From Pseudomonadota bacterium (GTDB lineage: Bacteria; Pseudomonadota; Gammaproteobacteria; Burkholderiales; Burkholderiaceae_B): 12,709 nucleotides of DNA. Under the pieces are notes generated by a model, which had not been told where the DNA came from, ran no database searches, and saw only the letters and a program-made list of their open reading frames with translations. Shown one piece after another: positions 7,841-12,709 of this stretch. A program made the translations under genes and the position numbers. The stretch is taken from assembly GCA_023427945.1 (NCBI GenBank), contig JAEYZR010000249.1, positions 1 to 12,709 of the forward strand, in the 5' to 3' direction. Positions within the stretch are counted from its first letter, which is position 1, and every line of letters begins with the position of its first letter.

Positions 7841-7862
7841 GGAGTTTGCAAGCTGGTAAGAT
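7834..7862 (+). promoter_or_regulatory. Promoter of the GntR regulator gene
   Basis: TTGTCA (7834-7839, five of six consensus positions) is followed after 17 bases by TAAGAT (7857-7862, four of six). It is back-to-back with the minus-strand promoter, and the two -35 boxes occupy the same palindrome, so one bound dimer could control both directions. The leader to the start codon would be about 85 bases. Confidence 0.45.
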
Positions 7863-7872
7863 CTGGCTCATT

Positions 7873-7930
7873 CCCGACGGCACAGTCCTGCGCGAGGCTG
7901 CACAGTGCAAGCCCCTCGTGTCCAGTCGGG
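7873..7930 (+). other. Nested inverted repeats in the GntR mRNA leader
   Basis: The leader contains three nested complementary pairs: CCCGAC (7873-7878) with GTCGGG (7925-7930), CGAGG (7893-7897) with CCTCG (7914-7918), and TGCA (7899-7902) with TGCA (7906-7909) around a CAG loop. The structure ends just before the GGAAGG at 7932. It may affect translation, but the arms are short and G+C-rich sequence forms such pairs easily. Confidence 0.3.
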
Positions 7931-7955
7931 CGGAAGGATCAAAAGGCACCGTTGA

Positions 7956-8747
7956 GTGATGCAAGAAGACAAGCCAGGCGGTGAAAGAACGCTATCCGAT
8001 CGGCTTACGGAAATGTTGAGCCGGGAGATCCGCAGCGGCGCGTATCCCGTGAATTCGCGGCTGCCTACAGAAAAATTCATGACCGAGGAATACGGTGTCA
8101 GCCGTACCGTCGTTCGAGAAGTCATTTCGCGCTTGAAATCCGCGGGTCTCGTGGATACCCGGCAGGGCAGTGGCACCGTGGTGCTGGACCCGACGTCCAG
8201 CGACGTGTTCCGGTTGGGCCGCCCGGACGACGATCCCGCGCGCGGCGTCCTGCGCATCATTGAGTTGCGGCGCGGCCTGGAAGCCGAGATGGCTGCGCTT
8301 GCCGCAGAGCGGCGCAGCGCGCAGGACATGCAGCGTATCAACCGTGCCCGCGCCGAGATCGACAAGGCCGTGAAGGCAAATGGCGACGGCGTGGAACAAG
8401 ATCTCGCCTTCCATCTGGCCATCGCGCATGCCACCGGCAATCCTCATTATCCCGAACTGCTTGGCATGTTGACGCGTGCCTTGAAGGACGCGATACGGGT
8501 CACGCGCGGCAACGAAGCACGCCAGGCTGAACTGGCAGAAGACGTGCGCAACGAGCACGAAGCCATTAGTGCTGCCATCGAGCGGCGTGATATCGAAGGC
8601 GCCCGGGCGGCAGCGTCTCATCACATGCTGAGCACGGCACAACGCATCAAGAATGTCGACCCGGAATACTGGCAAGGCGCCAGTCGCGTGGCCGCAGGCA
8701 GGTTGGCGCGCACCCGGTTGGCCGCCGAGCTTCGAAAAGGAAAGTAA
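7956..8747 (+). CDS. GntR-family transcriptional regulator, FadR/FCD subfamily
   Basis: The 263-residue protein has an N-terminal winged helix-turn-helix (about residues 12-77). LPTEKFMTEEYGVSR (36-50) and TVVREVISRL (51-60) form the recognition region, and GLVDTRQGSGTVV (64-76) the wing. The C-terminal FCD ligand-binding domain (about 95-235) keeps the metal-ligand pattern Asp149, His153, His201 and His222 or His223, so it probably binds an organic-acid effector through a metal ion. It is divergent from the dehydrogenase operon and convergent with the enolase-superfamily gene, and related putative operators lie before both minus-strand operons. It most likely represses both and itself, with a pathway intermediate as inducer. 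The start could be GTG at 7956 (nine bases after AAAAGG) or ATG at 7959. No other good start precedes the winged helix. Confidence 0.95.
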   Translation: MMQEDKPGGERTLSDRLTEMLSREIRSGAYPVNSRLPTEKFMTEEYGVSRTVVREVISRLKSAGLVDTRQGSGTVVLDPTSSDVFRLGRPDDDPARGVLRIIELRRGLEAEMAALAAERRSAQDMQRINRARAEIDKAVKANGDGVEQDLAFHLAIAHATGNPHYPELLGMLTRALKDAIRVTRGNEARQAELAEDVRNEHEAISAAIERRDIEGARAAASHHMLSTAQRIKNVDPEYWQGASRVAAGRLARTRLAAELRKGK

Positions 8748-8778
8748 ACGTCGCACCCCTGACGGTAGTGGCGTCGTG

Positions 8779-8801
8779 CGGCCCGAGTCACGATCGGGCC
8801 G
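8779..8801. terminator. Hairpin between convergent genes, possible bidirectional terminator
   Basis: CGGCCCGA (8779-8786) and TCGGGCCG (8794-8801) form a perfect 8-bp stem with a 7-base loop, midway between the stops of the GntR gene and the enolase-superfamily gene. Neither side has a T-run, so termination would not be by the standard intrinsic mechanism. Blocking of 3' exonucleases is an alternative role. Confidence 0.5.
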
Positions 8802-8817
8802 TACGCGCCATTTGGGA

Positions 8818-9927
8818 TCAGCTCAGTACGGCGACCTTCTTTCTGGATATCAGATCGAAGTCAATGTCCGCTCCCAGGCCGGGTTCGGTGGGTGCGAGCA
8901 CCATGCCGTCCCCGTTGACCACGATATCCTGCGCCAGACCGTATTTCTGGGCTTCGTCGGGCAAGAGGATCTCGAAGAACTCGGTATTGCGGATGGCCAT
9001 TGTCACGTGCAGATTGGCGACGTTGTTCAGCGAATTGCCGCCGTGGTGGATCTCGAAATTCATGCCGAACGCCTCGGCCAGGTGGGCGGTCTTCAATATG
9101 GTCGTGATTCCCCCTTTCACGGCAACATCGCCACGCAGGAAATCCGTCGCCTTCGCCGTCAGCCACGCGACGTAGGTATCCAGCCCGGCGATGGGGTATT
9201 CAGTTGCCATGATCGGAATGTGCAACTGCTGCTTGAGCTTCTGATAGTTATAGATGTCCCATTCCGCCAGCGGGTCCTCGTACCAGTAGAAATCCATCTC
9301 CTGTATTGCCCGACCCACCCGCAGCGCCTGGGGATAGTCATAGCCCCAGGTTGAATCCAGCATCAGCCTGTAGTCATCGCCCACCGCCTTGCGCACCGTT
9401 TCGCAGATCTGGATGTCTTCCTGCCAATTCTGTGGGGGATGAATCTTGTAGGCCGCCCAATTTCGGGCTTTGAACGACAGCGCCTGTTCTGCATAGGTCT
9501 CGTGGTCCGATAGCACCGCAGAGCTGGCATAGGCAGGAATGCGGTCGCGGAACGTGCCGATCAGGCGATGGATGGGCATGCCAGCCAACTTGCCCGCAAT
9601 ATCCCACAACGCGATATCGACCGCTCCAATTGAACGGATGCTGGCATTGCGCGCCCGTTGCCAGAGCGTCTTGTTCAAGGCTTCGCGATCGAGCGGATTC
9701 TTGCCGATCAGCGCGGGCTTGAGGAACTGGATCAGGCCGGGGCCGTCCATGTCGGCGGGGTTGCGTGCCGACCCAAGAAAAGCGTGCCCCACGACCCCCT
9801 CGTCTGTGAGGATTTCCAGTAATCCCAGCTTGCTCTCACCGCCAAAACTGCCGGTGTGTTTGCCATAGCTGGTGGCCGTAATGCCATCCCAGGAAAAAAG
9901 GGTCAGCCTGACGTCAGTGATTTTCAC
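8818..9927 (-). CDS. Enolase-superfamily enzyme, mandelate racemase/muconate lactonizing subgroup (putative sugar-acid dehydratase or racemase)
   Basis: The 369-residue enzyme should abstract the alpha-proton of a hydroxy- or sugar-acid with Mg2+ help, leading to dehydration, racemisation or cycloisomerisation. The capping domain spans about 1-125, then comes a TIM barrel. Metal ligands are Asp191 (LMLDST), Glu217 (WYEDPL) and Glu243 (MATEYP). Asp267 (RGDV) and His294 (FEIHHGGN) form the usual Asp-His acid/base dyad, and Glu319 (FFEI) matches the mandelate racemase electrophile position. In the second-strand KxK motif the second Lys is replaced: Lys161-Ile-His163. The GTG start at 9927 is preferred because a GGAGA lies eight bases upstream and the family N-terminus (VKITDVRLTLF) begins there. 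The longer frame from 9999 would run into the Bug receptor gene. It follows that gene by 16 bases in one operon. The substrate is not assigned, and rhamnonate- or galactonate-dehydratase-like activities are possibilities only. Confidence 0.92.
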   Translation of the reverse strand: MKITDVRLTLFSWDGITATSYGKHTGSFGGESKLGLLEILTDEGVVGHAFLGSARNPADMDGPGLIQFLKPALIGKNPLDREALNKTLWQRARNASIRSIGAVDIALWDIAGKLAGMPIHRLIGTFRDRIPAYASSAVLSDHETYAEQALSFKARNWAAYKIHPPQNWQEDIQICETVRKAVGDDYRLMLDSTWGYDYPQALRVGRAIQEMDFYWYEDPLAEWDIYNYQKLKQQLHIPIMATEYPIAGLDTYVAWLTAKATDFLRGDVAVKGGITTILKTAHLAEAFGMNFEIHHGGNSLNNVANLHVTMAIRNTEFFEILLPDEAQKYGLAQDIVVNGDGMVLAPTEPGLGADIDFDLISRKKVAVLS

Positions 9928-9943
9928 GAAGCATGTCTCCAGA

Positions 9944-10918
9944 TCAGTTTGCCTTGATGCCGTTTTCCACGACGACCTTACCCCATCGTTCGGCCTCACT
10001 CTGAATGAATGCCTTGGCTTCTTCAGGTGTGCTGGTTTTGATCACCGCTGCCTGCTTGGAGACCATGTCGATGAATTCGGGATCTTTCTGCATTTTCTGA
10101 ACTTCCTGATTCAGCAGGCTGATCACCTCGGGCGGGGTGCCCGCAGGGGCCAGGAGCGCACTCCAGGTTTCGGCGACCACGTCGTCGTACCCGAGCTCCT
10201 TGAGCGTCGGGGTATCGGGCAGCAGTTGGGAGCGCACGGGCGCGCCCAGCGCAATCGCCTTTACCTTACCGCTGCGAATGTGCTCCAGATACTCGGTCAG
10301 GTTGCCTGTCGCGAGATCCAGCGTACCGCCCAGCAAATCGACGACGACCGGCGCACCACCCTTGTAGGGCACGAACGTCATATGTATATCGGCACTGCGC
10401 TGAAGCATGGCCACCAACAGGTGCGGCAGGCCGCCGGAAGGACCAAAACCAATGCTCACGGGCTTCGCCGGTTTTTGCGCCGCTGCCACGACGTCCTTGA
10501 TACTGCTGAAGGCAGCATCCGACCGAGCCGCGATGACGACGGTGTTCGCGATCACCAGCGACACAGGCGTGAAGTCGCGCAGGGCGTCGTACCGGATTGA
10601 ATCGTAGAGCTTCAGGCTGGTCGCGATCGGACCCGACGCGGTGTAGAGCAAGGTGTAGCCATCGGCAGGCGCCTTGGAGACATGCTCGGCGCCAATGATG
10701 CCGCTTGCCCCGGCGCGATTCTCGACTATGAAAGGCTGTCCCAGCGCGTTCTGCAGGCGTGAAGCCAGGACGCGGGCCATATTGTCCGTGGCCGCGCCGG
10801 GCGGGAAGGGGACGATGACTTTGACAGGACGGTCAGGGTAGGCCTGGGCCGCAGCGGTAGTCGCGGCGATGGCGAGCGTGAGGGCGGCCGCCAGACGGCA
10901 GGTCAGCGTGGTAAGCAT
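9944..10918 (-). CDS. Bug-family (TctC-like) periplasmic solute receptor
   Basis: The 324-residue protein is the extracytoplasmic binding protein of a tripartite-tricarboxylate-type system, normally catching small carboxylates in the periplasm. A Sec signal peptide covers about residues 1-26 (Ala-rich, cut near AQA). The mature start YPDRPVKVIVPFPPGAATD (27-45) is typical, with Asp45 at the ligand site, though the second Gly of the common PPGG motif is Ala. Further landmarks are VENRAGASGIIG (65-76), GFGPSGGLPHL (157-167), VPYKGGAP (183-190) and LLPDTPTLKELGY (232-244). AGGAGA six or seven bases before the ATG is a strong SD. No TctA or TctB membrane subunits are present, so it is an orphan receptor, as is common in Bordetella. 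Its operon partner, the enolase-superfamily enzyme, suggests the ligand is that enzyme's substrate. Confidence 0.95.
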   Translation of the reverse strand: MLTTLTCRLAAALTLAIAATTAAAQAYPDRPVKVIVPFPPGAATDNMARVLASRLQNALGQPFIVENRAGASGIIGAEHVSKAPADGYTLLYTASGPIATSLKLYDSIRYDALRDFTPVSLVIANTVVIAARSDAAFSSIKDVVAAAQKPAKPVSIGFGPSGGLPHLLVAMLQRSADIHMTFVPYKGGAPVVVDLLGGTLDLATGNLTEYLEHIRSGKVKAIALGAPVRSQLLPDTPTLKELGYDDVVAETWSALLAPAGTPPEVISLLNQEVQKMQKDPEFIDMVSKQAAVIKTSTPEEAKAFIQSEAERWGKVVVENGIKAN

Positions 10919-10980
10919 AAGTCTCCTTTATTTTTCTATAACAACGTCCACGAGCGAAGATTAGGCAGGATCCTGGGTTG

Positions 10981-11009
10981 ATATTATGAATTGGTATGAC
11001 ATATTGCAA
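10981..11009 (-). promoter_or_regulatory. Promoter with putative GntR operator for the Bug receptor operon
   Basis: On the minus strand TTGCAA (11009-11004) is followed after 17 bases by TAATAT (10986-10981). An alternative -10, CATAAT at 10988-10983, gives a short 15-base spacer. The spacer holds the element read on the plus strand as AATTGGTATGACATATTG (10989-11006). It resembles the element at 7818-7836 and contains the GT-N3-AC core typical of FadR-subfamily operators. Control by the GntR protein at 7956 is inferred. Confidence 0.5.
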
Positions 11010-11231
11010 GCCACAGTTTGACGAGGGCGGCGAGAGATGTCCAGCTTTTTGAAAGAGCGGTGGTAGATAAAATGCAGACTTTGCGCACCTCCCGCTCATG
11101 GGCAAGCAAAAGATCGAGATCAGTTTTCGGGCAATTCCATCGTCTGGGTGGATGAGCTCAATATCGTGAGTGAAGGACATGTGCCTTGTTTGGGCTTGGC
11201 CAAAGTTTCTGTCCTTAATGCGATATAAGAA
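11010..11231. other. Unassigned intergenic sequence upstream of an orphan terminator
   Basis: No gene with a usable start was found here. A plus-strand frame without ATG is open from 11067 to a TAA at 11226-11228, only four bases before the terminator, and could be a gene remnant or the body of a small RNA. A -10-like TAAAAT occurs at 11068-11073, but no -35 is well placed. The long minus-strand open frame across this stretch has unlikely composition and no family resemblance. Confidence 0.3.
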
Positions 11232-11280
11232 ATGCACTTAAAAACCCAGTCAGCGAAAGCGCCTGGGTTTTTTTGTGCAT
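11232..11280. terminator. Strong, probably bidirectional intrinsic terminator
   Basis: ATGCAC-TT-AAAAACCCAG (11232-11249) pairs with CTGGGTTTTT-TT-GTGCAT (11263-11280). The arms are 18 bases with one TT/TT mismatch block, around a GCGAAAGC-containing loop. The right arm provides seven T residues on the plus strand and the left arm five on the minus strand. No gene ends just upstream on the plus strand, so its natural client is unclear. It insulates the lipoprotein gene from upstream transcription. Confidence 0.85.
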
Positions 11281-11362
11281 CCGATCTGAGGTCTAGGTGC
11301 GGGAATAGACAAGCAGGCAGTTGGGCGGTAAAAAGCCAGTCATTACTTACCTCTGGATCGAA

Positions 11363-11785
11363 ATGCGCTTAAACCTCTTGCTTGTGGCTATCACTTTTTT
11401 ACTGTCGGCGTGTTCCACGAGCCCTCTAACCAAAGAGCAGGCTCAGGCAGTGCCAGCATCGCGCGTGTTTGATTCTGGCCTCCAGGCGAATTTGTTCAAT
11501 CAGGCAACGGGTAAGGTCGTCTTCATCAGGGACTCGGGGTTTACGGGCGCAATCTGCCATCAGTTTCTTTACGTGAATAACTTGAAAGTTGCAGAACTTG
11601 CTTCGGCTGAATATATTGAGCTGACCCTGCGCCCCGGCCAGCACTTCCTTCGCATTCAATATGAAAGCGGGATGTGCTCTAACAGCGTGGCATCGCAAAA
11701 CCTAGTTCTGGACGCAGGTGAAACTCAGACATACAGGTCCATGTCTTTAGCTGGTGGTTCACTAAGTCTGATACGCGTGAATTAA
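11363..11785 (+). CDS. Small lipoprotein, DUF2846-like
   Basis: The 140-residue protein has a lipoprotein signal peptide with lipobox LSAC and acylated Cys17, and no further membrane segment. The mature part contains a segment at about 50-105 of the DUF2846 kind: KVVFIRDSGFTGA, then a short beta-rich stretch (VNNLKVAELASAEYIEL) and RPGQHFLRI. Two further cysteines, in GAICHQ and GMCSNS, could form a disulfide, consistent with a periplasmic location. Function is unknown for this group; members are usually treated as outer-membrane-attached proteins. The ATG at 11363 is chosen because the signal peptide starts there. A TTG 14 codons upstream would spoil the signal. The SD is poor (GGATCG). The gene stands alone after a strong terminator, and its base composition looks less GC-rich than the catabolic genes. 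Confidence 0.75.
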   Translation: MRLNLLLVAITFLLSACSTSPLTKEQAQAVPASRVFDSGLQANLFNQATGKVVFIRDSGFTGAICHQFLYVNNLKVAELASAEYIELTLRPGQHFLRIQYESGMCSNSVASQNLVLDAGETQTYRSMSLAGGSLSLIRVN

Positions 11786-11811
11786 CGCAGCACGAAGCTT
11801 TGCAGCCCTGA

Positions 11812-11852
11812 CATGGAAATTTGCTTTAGAAAAATCCGGGGTGATTTCCATG
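11812..11852. repeat. Inverted repeat between convergent genes
   Basis: CATGGAAAT (11812-11820) and ATTTCCATG (11844-11852) are exact 9-base inverted copies separated by 23 bases, in the 73-base gap between the lipoprotein and the truncated Bug gene. There is no terminal T-run. It may be a weak terminator or a chance repeat. Confidence 0.35.
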
Positions 11853-11858
11853 CATGGC

Positions 11859-12709
11859 TTATTGCGGGGCCGCTTTCGATGCAACCACGAGTTCGGCCTG
11901 GCGCGGTATTTCTACATCGAGGTAATTCGCCAGCTCTATGGGAGTGCCTGCCCGCATCTGGATTCCCATGTCTTCAAGCTTGGCGCGCGTAGTGGGGTCA
12001 GCGAGTGCTGCGTTGAGTGACGTATTGAGTGCCTTGATGATGGCAGGGCGGGTGCCTGTTGGGGTCAGGAGTGCGAAGCACGTGTCGCTGATCAGGTCCG
12101 GCCTTCCTTGCTCCACTGTCGTCGGCACATCGGGCAATACGCTTGAACGTTCTTTTGAGAACACAGCCAATACGTTTAGCTTTCCCGCCTTGACGTGAGG
12201 AACGGTCATGGGGATGACGGGGAATATTGCGTCCAGACGGCCGCCCAGCAGGTCGGTGAGGGCGGCTGTCGGTGTCTGGTAGGGAACATGGATAAGGCTG
12301 TCGTTGACGTCACGATTGAGCATTTCTCCTGATATGTGCCAGGAGCTTCCCGCGCCTGTCGTGCCGTAGCTCACCTTGTCTTTCTTTTTCCTGGCGAAGT
12401 CTTCAAACTCGGCCAGAGTTTTCGGCCCAAGGGCAGGGCTGACGGCCAGCACATTGGGCGTGCAGCCGATCATGCCGATGGGGGCGAAGTCTTTCCTGGG
12501 ATCGTAGCCCACGTCCTTGTACAGGGCCAAGTTGGTAGCCAGCGGGCCAGTCCAGCTCAAGACGATGTTGTATCCATCTGGTGCTGCCTTCGCCGCCTGT
12601 GCCATGCCTACATTGCCACCCGCTCCAGGCCGGTTCTGCACGATGATCGACTGAGAGAGTGACTTCCCCATTTCCTGGGCGAGCAACCGGGCGATCGGGT
12701 CGGATGACC
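11859..12709 (-). CDS. Bug-family (TctC-like) periplasmic solute receptor, N-terminus beyond the window
   Basis: The visible 282 residues are the bulk of a second TctC-like receptor. The frame is open to the right edge, beginning SSDPIARLLAQEMGKSL, so the TTG at 12686 is not the true start. About 45 residues (signal peptide and first strand) are missing. Landmarks are VQNRPGAGGNVGMAQAAK, APDGYNIVLSWTGPLATNL, YGTTGAGSSWHISGEML, HVPYQTPTAALTDLLGGRLD, SVLPDVPTTVEQG and a normal C-terminal end. It shares with the first receptor the GP-x-ATxL-x-LY pattern after the GY motif, so the two belong to related branches. The ligand is unknown and its operon partners lie outside the window. Confidence 0.93.
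   Translation of the reverse strand, partial: SSDPIARLLAQEMGKSLSQSIIVQNRPGAGGNVGMAQAAKAAPDGYNIVLSWTGPLATNLALYKDVGYDPRKDFAPIGMIGCTPNVLAVSPALGPKTLAEFEDFARKKKDKVSYGTTGAGSSWHISGEMLNRDVNDSLIHVPYQTPTAALTDLLGGRLDAIFPVIPMTVPHVKAGKLNVLAVFSKERSSVLPDVPTTVEQGRPDLISDTCFALLTPTGTRPAIIKALNTSLNAALADPTTRAKLEDMGIQMRAGTPIELANYLDVEIPRQAELVVASKAAPQ

Noticed and set aside
7873..7930. A riboswitch in the regulator leader
   Set aside because: The nested pairs do not resemble any riboswitch class I know and the arms are short. It was kept only as a structural note.
9928..9999. Extended N-terminus of the enolase-superfamily protein from an upstream start at 9999
   Set aside because: The extra 24 residues overlap the end of the Bug receptor gene and precede the family N-terminus. 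The GTG at 9927 has a well-spaced GGAGA.
11068..11073. TAAAAT as a -10 box for a small RNA before the orphan terminator
   Set aside because: No -35 lies 16-18 bases upstream. TTGAAA is present but only 13 bases away, so it was not listed as a promoter.
10833..11237. A 134-codon minus-strand open frame overlapping the start of the Bug receptor gene and its promoter
   Set aside because: It overlaps a confident signal peptide in another frame, has no family resemblance, and covers the receptor promoter. It is a chance frame.
11321..11362. Longer lipoprotein starting at TTG 11321
   Set aside because: It would place 14 mostly polar residues before the signal peptide. The ATG at 11363 gives a standard lipoprotein signal.

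Overview
The window looks like a chromosomal segment of a beta-proteobacterium of the Alcaligenaceae (Bordetella/Achromobacter type). I infer this from the high-GC coding style, from two periplasmic receptors of the Bug (TctC-like) family, which is greatly expanded in that family, and from small catabolic operons headed by FCD-type GntR regulators. No mobile element, CRISPR array, tRNA or rRNA gene was seen.

Layout. (1) Positions 1-2820 (+): the 3' part of a MacB-type fused ABC/permease exporter gene, followed one base later by a NodT-type outer-membrane efflux lipoprotein. This is the end of a tripartite MacAB/PvdRT-OpmQ-like export operon. (2) 2821-3192: a gap with a possible decayed LysR-regulator tail on the minus strand. 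(3) 3193-4365 (+): a membrane-anchored family-2/21-like glycosyltransferase standing alone. (4) 7781 down to 4384 (-): an operon of a D-2-hydroxyacid dehydrogenase, a GabD-type semialdehyde dehydrogenase and a beta-hydroxyacid dehydrogenase of the 3-hydroxyisobutyrate dehydrogenase family. (5) 7956-8747 (+): a divergent FadR-subfamily GntR regulator. (6) 10918 down to 8818 (-): a two-gene operon of a Bug receptor and an enolase-superfamily (mandelate racemase subgroup) enzyme. (7) 11363-11785 (+): a DUF2846-like lipoprotein preceded by a strong terminator. (8) 11859 to the right edge (-): a second, truncated Bug receptor.

How the parts fit. Regions 4-6 read as one catabolic locus for an unidentified hydroxy- or sugar-acid: capture by the Bug receptor, dehydration or isomerisation by the enolase-superfamily enzyme, then NAD(P)-linked redox steps. 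The best sequence evidence for joint control is a related element, AATT-NN-TATGACA-N-AT, in the promoters of both minus-strand operons. In the GntR intergenic region it overlaps a perfect 14-base palindrome that covers the -35 boxes of both divergent promoters. The substrate cannot be read from the sequence. The enolase-superfamily enzyme has a histidine where the classical second-strand catalytic lysine sits, and the hydroxyacid dehydrogenase has an altered substrate loop, so the pathway may not be one of the textbook ones.

I see no clear sign of a wholly new type of system. The points that deserve follow-up are this putative regulon with its atypical enzymes, the orphan terminator at 11232-11280, and the possible LysR remnant.
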